DNA of 64,000 nucleotides from Eleusine coracana subsp. coracana (GCA_032690845.1 CM064426.1:69738403-69802402); one strand, 5' to 3'. Counted from the stretch's first letter, positions 39,708-52,977 are shown. Numbers and translations are program-made. The notes: generated by a model from the letters alone, not told the origin.

Positions 39708-42700
39708 TCATTTCTTCTTCTTTTGTGTTGGACCCTTCTCCTTAGATAATGCTGGTGCAGCCTTCTCCTTTTGTGTTGGACCCTTCTCCTTGCGCTTTGA
39801 TACTCTTGCTCTCCCCTCCTTGGTTGCTGTTGTGGGTGGTATTGGTCTTGCTGATGGTCGATTGGACAATATAAAACCAGATTCTGGCAAAGGTTGGGAC
39901 ACAAAATCCATTCTGCTACTTTGTGATGACTGCATTAATTATGTGGAAAAGCAGTTAATTACAAGCAATGAGACCTGCATAGAACTTTTTTGAGACAAGC
40001 AGTGAGTAAGCAAAAGAATTACCACATGTTGCAGCTGAGTAAGCATGGTATTGCTTAGTTGAGACAACAATGACTCTTCTGGATGGTCAACAATTATTTG
40101 ATCCTACAAGAACAGAATGAATTTGTTTTTTGGACAAGATTGAGAGTTAGAAATGAAATTAGGAATTAAAGTTTGTTACTTGGGTGATGATAGGTTCTTC
40201 ATCTGCTTCACCTCCTTCACTTGGAACAGCTCCTTCAGTTGGAACAACTGTCCTTTGTGGCTGCATTTTTAGTCTCAGACCAGCTTTTTTTAACTCACAA
40301 GTGGCAATGTTGTTGCCAGTTACTAAACAATACCCGCAAGTCATTTTGATCCCATGTCTTGACAATGTTGGTCCATTTACACCTTCTTTATCATATGGTT
40401 GCTTCCTTCTTGATTTGGGAGGCCTACCAACCTTCTTGGAATATACAGGAGGAAGCACATTTGGTCCATTAACCTTTTCCCAGCTGCACTGATCCTTGCA
40501 AGGCCAGATGTTATGCCCATATGCTTTCAGATATGCCTCAGTGGAGTAGCATTGTGAGATCTTTGACTCAGCAGGAATTCTTTCATTTCTCAAGGCAGCA
40601 ATACCATGACTGCATGGGACACCAGTTAGATCCCACCTTCTGCAGTCACATGTGTTGGCATTGAGATCAACAATGTACTGGCTGCCCCTGTCATCCACCT
40701 GAAATATACCTTGACCAGCAGGAAGTGCATAACAAATGTTGGCAAACTCTGAATTCTTAATCACTTTCTTCCTAATCTTGGGACAGAATGCACCACTCCA
40801 CAGTTCACCAAACTCTTTTCCCTTATTGTAGTGCCTAGTCATAAGTTGAGACTTTATCCTTTCCAACATACTTAACACAGGCATTTCCCTAGCATCTAGA
40901 ATGTACTTATTGAAAACTTCACAAGAATTGTTTAGCAGAATGTCACACTTAGGAAAGGTGCTGAAATAAGCTCTTACCCATGTGTTGGGGGGCATTTTCA
41001 GCAACCAGTCATAAGCCTGGGGATTCAGATCCTTCATAAGTTGCATATTCCTTTCCCATTCATCAACTGTGGTTGACCTTGCACACATCCACAACTGATT
41101 CTTCAGATTTTCCCCTTTGAATTTCTGCTGGAAGTTTGAATAGAGATGTCTAACACAAAATCTATGCTCAGATTCAGGGAACAGTTCTTTCACAGCTGGA
41201 ATGAGACCCTATAAAAGAAAATGCACCAAAATTTTAGAGGTTAGTATGCTGCAATGAAATAATTAGGATCTGCAGAAGCAATTAGAGGTTAGAAACCTTC
41301 TGTTTATCAGTCATGATGGTCCATGGGTAAGTGTTCTCGATTCCCAAATCTTCTTTCAAAGTCTACAGAAACCATCTCCATGTAGTCAAGCTCTCAACCT
41401 CAACAACGCCAAATGAAATTGGGTATATGCAGTCATTAGGATCTATCCCCACTGCTGTCAACAACTGCCCCCAATCTTTGTTTTGATATGACAACCATCT
41501 AAGCATATAATTGGTCTACAACCTGACAAGAAACCCCTTTTGCAAGCAATGTACAGGGTATTGAACCTTGGCCCAAGCAAATTTACATAGAATGTACTAT
41601 CAGGATTTGATCTTCTCACCTCTTGCCCATAGTCCCACAACCTGTTGTACTGCTCAACCTCATCTCCAAGTATCTTCTGCATCGCCAACCTTCTTGCTCT
41701 AGCAAGTTTGCTCCTAGATGGGGTCAGATTCCATTCTTTTTGAACTGTTTTCGCAAAGCTTGTCAAGGTCATCTTATGATCTGCTCTGAAGGTCTCCAAG
41801 TACTTGGTAGCTAGCCAGTTGGCTGTGCATCTCTTAAGAACCCAATGCTTCTGGCAATTATGTCTTCCATAGTATGTCTTGATCATCAATCCACTGCACC
41901 TGCTATCAGCACCAGCATATAGGTTCCATGAACAACCTTCTTCATAATGTGCCTGTATTCTTTTCTTCTCATTCCTTGGCATCTTGATATTCACTCTATG
42001 CTTCAAGCTATACTCAGTAATTGCTTTCCTAAGAACCACAGCTGATTCAAACACTTGTCCAACCTTAAATATTGGATTGCTCCTGTCCTCCTCTCTAAAA
42101 GATTTGAAATTAAAGCTAGAACCACCTTCATCATCAGAGTCTGGTAGTTGAAGATCTTCATCATCAGTAGAGGCCTCCTCCCCTTCCTGGTTAATTTTCC
42201 ATGCTTGCTGACCCTTAGTTCTGCTACCTGCTGCCTTCTTATTGTTCACTGCACCCTTATCAGCAACTCCCAAATCCACATTGTCCACAAACAGGTCATC
42301 ATCATCTTGATCCACCTCATAGTCATTGTCAACAAAATCTGAGTCATTGTCACTCTCTTCACTATCTGGTTCATCATCCACTTGTGCTTCCACATTGATT
42401 GTTGATGGGCCTCTATTTGCCCTAATACTTGAGTAGAAACTAGGAAGGTGTTCATCAGACTTCTGCTCAATAATGTGAACTTTCTTTGGGCTGAAAACCT
42501 TTGGCAATGTTGCAATTGGGTTGGCAACAATGTCATCCCAATTCAAACCAGCGACATTGTCATCATGGCCCAAGTACAAAACAAAGTTCTTAACATTTTC
42601 CACAATTGAGGCCATAACAAGAGTATCTGAGTCACACACAATCACCCTCAACCCATCTGCAAGAGTCTTCCCTGGCAGCAACCAGTATGTCTTCAAAGCT

Positions 42701-43096
42701 TCACTCTTTTCGTACCCAAGATCAGAAACAAAATCATCTATCCACAGCGGTGACCAACTATCTACCTCACAGTGATCGAACCAGTCCACCTTCTCATCTA
42801 TGTATGCACGATTCTCGCCATGACCAACAAAGAAACCGCCATGATGGATTTCAACGGAAAAGACATCATTCTCAGTGCCTACAATACCAACAACGCAATG
42901 AAATCAGCAGATATCCAACATCAAGATTAATCCCCCATTCTATTTGAAACCCTAAACCCAAAATCCCCATCCTATTTGAAACTCTAAACCCCTATTCTGC
43001 AAAGCACTACACACGACGAAAAATCAAAATTTTGGTCTCGATTAACTTACCGTACAAGGGCGGCGTCTCCCCCCTTCGTCGCCTGGCGGCCACCAT
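39708..43096 (-). pseudogene. MURA-type transposase, five exons, two lesions
   Basis: Exons on the minus strand: 43096-43051 (start, MVAARRRRGETPPLY), 42878-41297, 41208-40180, 40103-40023, 39929-39708 (stop). The introns have GT-AG borders and keep frame. Domains in order: acidic N-terminal region; MuDR DNA-binding region (FKVGQVFESAVVLRKAITEY); MULE transposase core with CLDGCHIKTK (first D), IMTDKQKGLIPAVKELFP (second D) and EHRFCVRHL; SWIM zinc finger CDCRRWDLTGVPCSHGIAAL; zinc-knuckle-like CGYCLVTGNNIATC; lysine-rich tail (KEKGPTQK repeated). One base is missing near 41468 after CHIKTKIGG, and TAG replaces a sense codon at 41363-41365. Otherwise open, so inactivation is recent. Confidence 0.9.
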
Positions 43097-43605
43097 CGTC
43101 GGCACGGCGTTGTGATCGCCACCAACCTCGTGAACTGGCTAACGAGAGGTGCGCCTTATTCACAGTCAAACCTTCCTCCCTCTTAGCCGACCACCAGCAA
43201 TTGCCGCCTCCAACTCTGTCGTCCACCTCCCTGCTTCCCAAGCGACGAATACGAAGAAAACGAGAGGGCAGGTTGATGTGAATGTGAGGAGATGAGAGAA
43301 GGAAGGGGTTCCCTGCATAAAAAACGAGACCTGGGGTCCTCTTCACGTGCTTCTCACGTGCGTCCCATGCCACATTGGCATGGCCACGTTGGATGAAATC
43401 GGCCCAGGAAGGGTTATGGACCGCCAGTGAACCACTTAAAATCTTTATGGACCCAGATGAGCGGAAAAAAAAGGTCGTGGACCTAGATGGCACAACCCAA
43501 ATAGCTGATGGGCCGCCAGTGTATTTAACTCTAATTAAAAATAGATTATTGTATTTTTTTCAACGGGACATCAAAATTAGTCATGTAAACACGCGGATAG
43601 GTTAA

Positions 43606-43740
43606 CTAGTTTATTAATAAAAGGAGATAACATTCATGCCTAGAAAAAAAGAGAAATAAGTTTAAAATTCTCAAAAAAAAAGTAAAAGATCTGACCTTTA
43701 ATTACTAGATCAGACCCTTAATTTGATACAGCCTGTGGAT
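43606..43740 (+). repeat. Dispersed repeat, copy A
   Basis: A stretch beginning TTATTAATAAAAGGAGAT and containing AAAAAAAAGTAAAAGATC is diverged but collinear with 63436-63600. Family unknown. Confidence 0.5.
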
Positions 43741-44898
43741 GCTCCCTCCATCGTTGGCACTGGATCGATCCCTAACATACATGCATATCCTACATTTTTT
43801 TTATTAGATAGACAAACAAGGAAAAAGAAGAAAACCCCAAAATCTCTTTGAGTACCGATCCAATCTACTATACGCGGATTAAGAGACAAACATCCAGTAG
43901 GATGGATGAAGACGACGAACTCCACGCCCTCCTAGCACCAGTTCCCCATGCCCAGGACGCATGCGCATCAAACAACAACAACAAGGAACACACAAATTGC
44001 CGATTCCAAGAGCAGGGCACATCACGATGATGCAAGGTCACCAAGGTTTCACGCTGTTGCATCGGTGAGCTGATCTCCATTGAGTTAGTTACAAGAGACT
44101 CCTAGCGATAATTTTATTTACATTGCTTCCGAACAGGGCACATGAACTCTATCATACTAACAATTCCATCAGAAGATACGACTAGGGTTCTCTGCACGTA
44201 AAAAGTAGCAAGGAGAGGAGGAGGCAAGCCATAAAAAGTGGATCCGATAGATTGTTTTATTCATTTTCCTTATAGATAGAAGTTTAGTTTAGGAATAAAA
44301 TCGAGTCGGTTTTAGAAATGAAAGATAGAATCCTAACTGAGTTGGGTTAGGAATCTCTTGTGTGGGACTATAAATATGTAACAGGGTGTGTACGAGAGAA
44401 ACACACAAACAAATACAGTTCAACACATTGCCACCATTTTGCCAATTTTTGGCGAGTTCTCGTCTCGAGCAGGCTGCATCGGCTCCAGTCTTGGTGAGAG
44501 ACTTGTATTCATCATTTTTGATAATTTCATTGACTTTGATTAGTACTTTCTCATTAATTTGATATTCTAAACTTAGTATATGTGATTGTTAGTTTTCCGG
44601 TAATTATTTGTTGCATTCTGTCTCGATAAAAGCCGATCTATCATAGCAAGTGTTAGAATTTGCTAAGTTTGGTTCAGATCTATTATTCGAGTCGCTTTAT
44701 AGATTAGATCTTTGATTAATTGACTTTTGTCTACAACACTGTCTCGATAGTTTTGATCTACTAAGATCTGTAGTATAGCATCGACTTTTAGTCTCCTACT
44801 GAGTTGATGGGATTAGAAAGAACATAGTTAAAGTCTAGTCCATATAGTTCTATCAGGACATTTAGCCAATAGTTTATCAGGGTTCAATCATAATCTTT
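43741..44898. other. LTR-like or promoter-like sequence cut by the copia insertion
   Basis: From about 44290 the sequence holds a TATAAATAT box near 44371 followed by a CACACAAACAAATACAG leader-like stretch and T-rich sequence, resembling an LTR promoter region. It appears to continue after the copia element at 53096. No terminal TG..CA or duplication identified, so the element is not named. Confidence 0.3.
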
Positions 44899-45009
44899 TG
44901 TTAAGATTTAGGGGAAGTTCTTGTCGTGCTTCCCTCCAGCACACTCACTCTACTTTTATTTCTTCAACCTGCATAAAGGTCGTTTGCAATGTTTCTAATT
45001 ACATGAACA
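44899..45009 (-). repeat. 3' LTR of minus-strand copia
   Basis: 111 bp; on the minus strand begins TGTTCATGTAATTAGAAAC and ends TCTTAACA. Collinear with 52978-53090 apart from scattered substitutions. Confidence 0.88.
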
Positions 45010-45379
45010 CTCCCTCTCAAGATAGGCTAAAGATATTCTACATGTCCATCTTGCTACATGTCAAACTCAGTATACTTAGGATCTAAACTTTTTGTGAGAC
45101 AATCAACTAGTTGATTCCGAGACTTGACATATTGTAGCTTTAGAGTCCCACAATCCATCTTTTCCTTGATAAAGAATCTATCAATCTTCTCATGCTTCAT
45201 TCAGTCAAACTGAACAGGATTATTTGCAATATTGATCGCAGCCACACTGTCGCATTGAAGAGACAGTCTCATTCTTCAACACCTGAAGCTCCTTCAAAAA
45301 GCCCTTTAACCACGTCATCTCACATAGAGCCAAAATCATTGCTCTATATTCAGCCTCCGCAGTGGACCGAGACACAACA

Positions 45380-48300
45380 ACTTGTTTCTTGCTTCACCAA
45401 GAAACAAAATTAGCTCCCACAAACACACAATATCCAGATGTGGATCTTCGACCATCCCTGTTGCTTGTCCAATCAGCATCACAATAACCTTCCACATTTA
45501 GGTGTTGATTTGCTTTGAACCACAACCCCTTGCCTAGAGTTCCCTTCAAATACCTTAGAATTTGATACACCACATCCATATGCCCAGTTCTTGTATCATG
45601 CATATACCTAATTACCACACTCAATGCATAAGAAATGTTAGATCTTGTATGACATAAGTATATCAATCAACCAACCAACCTTTGATATCCTTCCCGATCC
45701 ACAGGATCACTTGACTGAACAATTCCCTTCACTTCCCTTGCAATTTCAATTCCAAGGAAACAACAAAGTGGTCCAAGATCTTTTACCTCAAACGCTCTTC
45801 CTAGCCTTTCCATCAAGTTCTTCAACATCATCTCCAGTGATCACTATGCCATCCACATATATAGCCAAGATAGTGATACAAGAGCCCTGATGTCTTTAAA
45901 GCATTATGTGATCTCCATTGCACTAAGAGTATCTTATATCACACAATGCTCATCTAAATCTATCAAACCATGCACATTGTGATTGTTTCAGACTATAGAG
46001 TGACTTCTTCAATTTGCAAACCCTACCCACAGTCTGCTCATTTGCAAATCCTGGCAGATTCTCCATATAAACATCTTCTTGCATGTCACCATGAACAAAA
46101 TGCATTCTTCACATCCAACTAATGAAGGGACCAACCAAAGTTGCAGCACAAGATATCAAAGTCCTTATTGTGCCCATCCTCACCATAGGTACAAAGGTTT
46201 CATCATAGCCAATCCCATATGTCTAACTATATCCCTTTGCAACCAATCTTGCTTTATACCTGTCTACCTTTCCTTGAGGGGTCTATTCCACTGTGAAGAC
46301 CCATTTACAACCAACTTTCTTCTTTCCTTCTGGAAGATGAACAAGTTCCCACGTCTTATTCTTTTGAATAGCACGTAACTCCTCTTTCATTGCTTTCTTC
46401 CACCTTGGATCCTATTTAGAACACTTCTAGTCCTTTGGAATAGACATTGTTTGTAATGATGCAACAAATTCTCTATATGTAGGTGAGACACTAGAATATG
46501 AGATGTAGTTAGGATCTTTATGTTGTGCAAGAGGCAATTCTACATGTTCAAGTGTTGGAGAAACGTTACCAGAAGTCGATAAGATTGGTGGAGAGGAATC
46601 CGAGGGAAGAACTGGGACTGGAGAATCGATTTTTTGTGGTTGTTGTCGCTCAATCTGGTCCCCCTATTTCTTAAACTGCCTTCTCTGATACACAATATGT
46701 TCTTTCTCACAAGTCTTCGTCTCATCTATCTTCACTCTCTCATTTTGGTTCTCCTTCATGCCATTATTGGGACGAGGGATTGTCCCAACGACCACCGCCT
46801 CATTGTTCTCATGGACATCGACTCTCTCATTCTCATTGACATCACTACCCAATGTCTCAACCTCCCCTTGAGCACCCCCACCATTAATGTTGACATCATC
46901 CATATTGTTGGAATTAAAACTAGAATGCTTCCAATAATCACTTCTCCCTATGTACCACCACCATTCATCCCACAATCTTGTTCACACCTAACCTCCCCCT
47001 CTCTATCACGATCAGTGATAGAAGAGAACTCCTCCGTGAACTGATCAAGATCATCCTTTTTTTGTACTATGGCTCAAACTCTCAAAATGTCACATCCATG
47101 CTCACAAATAATCTCCTTCCAATAGGATCCCAATCAGTGGCGAAGCTAGACTACAAGTTTAGGGTGATGCCTTGTATGGAATTTATGCTTAAAATTCTAT
47201 TAATTAGCTGGTCAAAAGAGGCACCTTAGTGCTAATTATTTTGCTTACCCTAGTGCATAGGCACCAGGGTAGCATAACCTGGTGTCGCCACTGATCCTAA
47301 TACTTGTAGCCCTTTTGTGCGGAAGCATAGCCAACAAATATACACTTCATAGCTTGAGGGTCCAATTTTCCCACTAAAGGTCGATGATCCCTCACAAAGC
47401 ATACACAACCAAACACTTGAGATTAGACTCTAAAGTCCCATTGTCCCAACAAAAGTTCACTTGGTGATTTCATACCAAGTATCCTGGAAGTCATACGATT
47501 GATAAGATATGTAGGTGTAATTACCACCTCACTCCAAAAATACTTTGGGACATTCATTAGAAACATTAGAGACCTAGCGTCTTCCAATAAATGTCAATTT
47601 TTTCTCTCATCTACACCATTTTTTGGTGGAGTACCGGGATAAGTGGTTTGATGAATAATCCCATTATCTGAAATATATGAAGAAAATCCATTGTTCATGT
47701 ACTCTGTTCCAGTGTCAGTACGGATGATTTGGACCTTTGCATTGAATTGATTTGCAACCAATTTGTGAAAGTCTTAAAAAGCTCAAAGCACCTCAATCTT
47801 GTGTTTAAGCACATAAATCCAAGTCATACGAGTATAACAATAAATGAAGGTGACAAACCACTTGCACCCACTCACAGAAGTAACTAAGCAAGGACCCAAA
47901 CATTAAAATGTATTAGTGTGAAAGGTTCACAACTACGAAGACCAATACTGGGATATGTGGATCTTGTATGTTTTTCAAGCTCACATGTGTCACACACAAG
48001 TCTACTTATTTACTTCCTTTAAAGATGTCTGGATATAACTTACTAAGACTATAGAAGGATGGATGTCCCAACCGACAGTGGTGCAGCAAAATTTCTCTCT
48101 CAACTTCAATTGCATTGGCAGTCATTGCAAACTCTTTATTGTTAATATATCATAGCTTGTTATGCCTGACTCCAGTCCCAATCCTTCTCCCAGTTCCTTT
48201 CTACTGAAAGACACAAGAGTCCTCATCAAAAATAATTGTGCACTTAAATTGGTCAATTATGAAACTAACAGACAAGAGATTGACTAGAAATGATGTAACA

Positions 48301-48480
48301 TGCAAAACCGATAATAGGCTAATGGTTGATGTGCACTCTACAGACCCAATACCATGAATGAGTTGGGTGGAGCCATCAACAATTAAGATTGTTTCAAAAT
48401 GAGTGTATGGGGTATATGTGCTAAAAGAGTTAGACAACCCTGTAACATGCTTAGATGCTCCTGAATCTATGATGCCTCCA
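45380..48480 (-). pseudogene. Ty1/copia Pol remnant
   Basis: Read on the minus strand from 48480 downward: protease active site IIDSGASKHVTG; GAG-pre-integrase finger LLHHCRLGHPSFYSLSKLYP; integrase core ending near CKWFVTFIYCYTRMTWIYVL; reverse transcriptase with WVFTVE, KARLVAKGYS, CKLKKSLYSLKQ and IYVDGIVITG (catalytic YVDD changed to YVDG); RNase H with RSTSGYCVFVGANFVSW and RSTAEAEYRAM. Many stops and frameshifts and a MITE insertion. Not functional. Confidence 0.82.
47135..47293. mobile_element. hAT MITE inside copia integrase
   Basis: 159 bp, ends CAGTGGCGAAGCTAG and GGTGTCGCCACTG, flanked by ATCCCAAT (47127-47134) and ATCCTAAT (47294-47301), a one-mismatch 8-bp duplication. Confidence 0.85.
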
Positions 48481-48786
48481 TTTTCTTCACCAACTCAACT
48501 CCTTCTGCACCCAATTCTCTACTCTTCCCTTCTGGTTCAGTATCCAAGACCTCCAACTTAGAAATTCATTTGGCCATGGACATCACCTCCACATAACTCA
48601 TCATTCTCACTCTCTGAAAAGGATAAAACACCTTCACCCCCACATACAACAACCTCATTCTTCTTCTTCCTTATTGCTATCTCCTCATCAAGAGTCATCA
48701 TATTTACTGACTACACAACACACCGACTACAATCAGGCTTTCTTCTCCAACTTAGACCAGATAATACAACAATTGCAATAGGAACC

Positions 48787-49320
48787 TGTCAAGAGATAAT
48801 CTCGATAGTAATCCTAGGTATGCGTATGAGTATGAAAGCCGATGGACACAGGACACAGGGTTTATACAGGTTCGGGCCTCCTTGCGGATAAAAACCCTAC
48901 GTCCTGTTTGTATTCTTGTATTTGTAGGGTTCGTACTAGGCAAATGATTTCCGATACGAGTTCTCCTTTCTCTAAGAACCCCCTGCCCTCCTTATATATC
49001 CGAAGGGCAGCGATTTACATGGAAATCTTTGATTCGGTTACATTTGATCCTATCTATATATCATATCTCTTGACCTAACTTGTAGCCTACTCTAAACAAA
49101 TATCCGAATGATTGTCTTCTGGGCCTTGATCCACAATGCTCCATAACCAAGCCTTCGGCCCACTCGGCCATATTGCCGAGTGGTTAGATATCCTATTTAC
49201 ATATATGCCACAGAACCGTCAGACTAGTCCGAGGGACTAGACTTGTTTATCGAACTATAGAAACCTGCACCTTAGTTTCATCATACTAGTCCGATCGACC
49301 TCCACCAGCAAATCGTACCA
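48787..49320 (-). mobile_element. Solo LTR (534 bp) nested in copia
   Basis: The plus strand begins TGTCAAGAGATAATC and ends CGTACCA, i.e. TG..CA ends in both orientations. Flanks GAACC and CAACC match at four of five bases. On the minus strand a TATATAAGG box lies near 48990-49000, consistent with an LTR promoter. No internal domain, so a solo LTR; superfamily not determined. Confidence 0.65.
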
Positions 49321-49568
49321 CAACCCCCTTTCTTCTTCCTCCAATCCGTAGCCCACAATTGCCTTTCACAGCTTGGGGCAAGCTGCAGCATAGCAAGCCA
49401 CAGAAGCCACCACCAAAAGGTCAAGCAAAAGCCTTCACTCGGCTGCCTGTCTGATGCTCTAGCCTAGTGCAGCCCAGTTCCTTTTTCTTTTTTCTTCGGT
49501 AGCTCCCTTGCAATCATCGGAGTCCTCTCTTTTTTTTTCTCACCAAATCACTGAATCCAAGCCCCATA

Positions 49569-50781
49569 GAGCATCTTCAGTGGGGCCTATAAAATTGGGC
49601 TCCTAAATCCAATTTTACAAACCCACTTGTAAAATTTGGGAGCCCAATTTTACATCCAACTCCAGAGGGAGTCTCTATATAGGCTCCAATCCTATATGGG
49701 ACCCACCTACCAAGAAAAAAAATTACACCTCCTTCTTCAATCTCCACTTTGACAGCCCCAACACGCACGGCCGTCCCCGCCTCTCCTCTGGTGCCCGCCC
49801 ACGGCCACGCTGTTCCGGCGCTAGCCCGCGCACATGATCGCTTCTCCACCAAGGCCAGCTTAGCCCTTGAAACCGCTATGACCGCCCATCGACTCCCCTC
49901 ACATCATCGCCTCCCTTGACCATCCTCTTTCCCTACAGGCCTGTGCAAGCTCGACGGCTGGTATTGGTCAGGATCGCCACAGAGGAGATAGGGGAGGCAC
50001 GAGGCTTGCTCGACCTTCTAGCACCGCCATCGCCTCAGCCGCGCCTATGTCTGGAGCAGGTGTTGTGTCGAGCGGAGAGGATAGGGATGTGCGAGATGCA
50101 AGGAGAGCAGAGGGAGGGTCGTGGCTGCAATGTACTGCTTCTGCACCGAAGGTTGGAGGAGCAAATCATGGGCAAACTCATGGACACTGGAGAGGGAGGG
50201 GATGCTGATAGAACACGAAGGTGAGTCACCGCCTCGCCCGGCACCAACACTCGCCCACATCCTTCGGGGCGCAGAGGCGCAAGATCGTTGTTTTGCCCCC
50301 CCCCCCCCCACCCGTCATTACCCACGGCTCGTCGAAGAAGGGAGGGGCGGGGTGCCCGATTCGCTGTTGCCTTCCCTCGCGCCTGCCACTACCCGGGCAT
50401 GGTGGAGGGTGAGGACGCCCGGGCTGGTGGTGGTGCCGGGGGGGGGGGGGGGGGGGGGCGCACGCATCGGGCCAGCATCGATGACGTGCCTGGACTACGG
50501 CGGAGGAAGGGAGCCGGTGTGGTGTTGGGCAGGAAGAAGAGAGAGAAAGGGATGAGAAGAAAGGAAAAAGAGGAAAGAAAAATAGAAAAATAAAAAAAAA
50601 ACAGTGGGGCACATGGGTTTAGGGGGGATAGGAGGCTCCCAATCCTGAAACCTTGAAGCTAGAATTTGGGAGGGCATGTAAAATAGGAGGATAGATGGGA
50701 ACCCCATTGAAGTTGTGTTTCTTACTCTGCCTCCTAAATTTTAGAGTAGAACCCCTTTTAGGAGCCCCAAGAAAGATGCTC
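49569..50781. mobile_element. TIR DNA element nested in copia
   Basis: The left end GAGCATCTTCAGTGGGGC and the right end (inverted GAGCATCTTTCTTGGGGC) are inverted repeats that extend inward with CCTAAATTTTA-type blocks. Flanked by ATA / TTA. The core is GC-rich with poly-C (about 50298) and poly-G (about 50438) runs. Same terminal family as 2281-3093. Long open frames inside reflect GC content only. Confidence 0.6.
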
Positions 50782-50993
50782 TTACAATCAGACCTCACAC
50801 CACCAGCAGCAACACCTGCTCAAGCAGTCCCACACAGCAGCACCAGCAGCAAGCACCCAAGCCAGCAGCACCACATGAGCAGGCCCACACAGCACCACCA
50901 CCACCACCATGCCTGAGCCAGCAGTGCCACACCGCATCCACAGCCTCCACGCCCTGGAGCCCGACACCTGTGTGGCCTGTGCACTCGCCTACC

Positions 50994-52742
50994 TAAAAGT
51001 GCATGTAGGCCCCTATTTTTTTTTGGTGATTAGCATCAATATAATTAAGAATGGACTAATATTTTCATTAAGCATGTGTGTAGATGACTATCTCAAATTG
51101 TTGAATAAAATGTATTGATACAAAAAGGGAAAAGGAAATGGTCATTCATATCAAGTTGAAAGTCCATAAAATTACTCAAGAATGAAGATCATGGAGTTTT
51201 ATTTTTTTTATCTCATGAGTATAGGTAAACCGTACTATCAAGAGGGGTATAATTCACAAATGTGGTAAAGTCAAATGCTCAAATTTCCCAAAAATACCAC
51301 CTCTTTCGCCCTCTGTTTTTGCCTTCATCGCCAGTGCCGATGGCCTCCATCGGCAGTGCTGATCCCACTTCCCAGAGGCGTTGTAATGCCCAAACACCTC
51401 TCTGGTTTCTGTCTTGCCAGCATTGGCAGTGCCGATGACCCCATCGGCAGTGTCGGTCTCTCCCTCCAGAGAAGGTTGTACTCTCTGGCTATCTGGCTGT
51501 AGCTCATCGGTAGTGTCGATCCACCTGATCGGCAGTGCCGGTCATGGCTCCCAGAGAGCCACTCTTTCTGTCTGGCTCTGGCTGCAACTCACCGGTAGCG
51601 CTGGTCTTTAGAATGGCAGTGCCGGTCCCCTCTCCACAGAGACTAGTTTGCCTCGGGTTCTCTGGCTGACAACAATCGGTAGTGCCGGTCTGCTCGATCG
51701 GCAGTGCCGGCCGATCAAGGTCTCAAGAAACCACTTGTTTTCTCTGTGGCTGTCTCACCGGTAGTGCTGATGTCCTGATCGGCAATGCCGGTGTGGACCG
51801 AATCCTTGTATGCAGATTTATGATAGTGTGTCAGAAACCCTACAAGAAGTGTTGATGGCTCGATCGGTTGTGCTGGTGCGGGTTGTCCCGACAGGCCAAC
51901 GGCTCTTTTTGAGCCCTTTGTATAAAAGGCTCTCACCCTACTTCGTGCCTTCTCTCTCCAACCCAAAAATCATTTGGCACTTTTGAGCTTCACTCTCCTC
52001 ACTCTCCCTCTCTAAGTCAAAGCTTGATTCCTTGAGCTAGGGCTTGAGTGAGCCATTGATTCCTAGTGAAAAAGAGCATCATTCCACTCTTGAACATTTG
52101 ATTTAATCATCTTTGTGACTTGTGCTTCTTACTCTTGGAGCTTTGCTCCTAGACGGTTAGCGCTGCCCGTAGAGCTCCCAACTTGTGTGGTGATGCCTCG
52201 GGAAGTTTGTATTACCCTCCCGCAAGGGAATTGATAGTGGAGAACTCGAGCTCGATTTTTGTGGTCGCTTGAGTGAGAATAGGGTTGAAAGAGTCCCGAT
52301 CCTTTGTGGACTTCTCAATGGAGACGTAGGGCTCTTTGTGAGCTTGAACTTCAGTAACAAATCTTGTGCCTCCGTGTGGTCCTTTATTTACTTGTTGTTT
52401 CATTATTCATGTTCTAGGCTTTGTTCTTGTATTAGCTTTAACTCGATCGATCTACTGATATAGGCTTGTTTAGTTGTTCCTAATACATTGTAGTGCCTTA
52501 TTCCACCATTGTTGGTTTATTCATCAACTTAGTAACTGCAAAACCACCTTAGTTTTAATTTGGGTGACTTACTGTTATCTCATCGCCACTGCCAATCCAG
52601 GACCGGCAGTGGCCATCAGCACTGCCGATCCCAGCCACCGGCACTGCCGGTCCGACTGGTAAATTTGTTTAAGTTTAATTTCGCATGATTTTTATATTTG
52701 CCTATTCACCCCCTCCCCCCCCCCCCCTCTAGGCAACTTTCA
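50994..52742 (+). mobile_element. Gypsy-type solo LTR (1.75 kb) nested in copia
   Basis: Flanked by perfect 5-bp copies CTACC at 50989-50993 and 52743-52747. Starts TAAAAGTGCATGTAGGCCCC (a first-base-pair variant of the TG start) and ends CTCTAGGCAACTTTCA after a CCTATTCACCCCC tract, the typical end of a class of grass gypsy LTRs. TATAAAAGG near 51921 marks the promoter. No internal domain remains, so it arose by LTR-LTR recombination. Orientation opposite to the host copia. Confidence 0.85.
51338..51800 (+). repeat. Degenerate ATCGGCAGTGCCGGT motif array
   Basis: About a dozen imperfect copies of ATCGGCAGTGCCGGTC (some as CACCGGTAGTGCTGATC) spaced irregularly through the U3 part of the gypsy solo LTR, with a smaller cluster in both orientations at about 52580-52660. 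Each copy is partly palindromic (GGCAGTGCC). Confidence 0.8.
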
Positions 52743-52977
52743 CTACCATGCCTGACGCCTGTTCTCCCTATTGCACTCACCTGTCACCCCCTACCGAGTG
52801 GCGCGCCTTCGCTCCCTGCCGCACTCGCCTGTCGCGCCTGCACGCGATTCTCGCAGCCAGCTCTCCCGAAGCCTACGGCATCAATCGTCAAGCACTCCCC
52901 TAGCAGCCAGTAGACACGAGAAATTTCAACGATGACAGCTATAGGTTCTCTAGTGAGGAAACCCAACTCTAATACCA

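Larger units (their letters stand above)
39043..43531 (-). mobile_element. Nearly complete Mutator-like element (MULE)
   Basis: 4,489 bp with inverted ends of about 165 bp (GAGTTAAATGCACTGGCGG left, GAGTTAAATACACTGGCGG inverted right) and a perfect 9-bp duplication TAATTAAAA at 39034-39042 and 43532-43540. It carries a multi-exon MURA-type transposase on the minus strand. The left subterminal region (39485-39650) holds four copies of a repeat of about 32 bp. Confidence 0.92.

Noticed and set aside
45645..47229. Plus-strand open frames across this region
   Set aside because: Shadows of the minus-strand copia pol gene.
49916..50612. Long open frames over 100 codons on both strands
   Set aside because: GC-rich interior of a transposon with C and G homopolymers; frames on both strands are artefacts.
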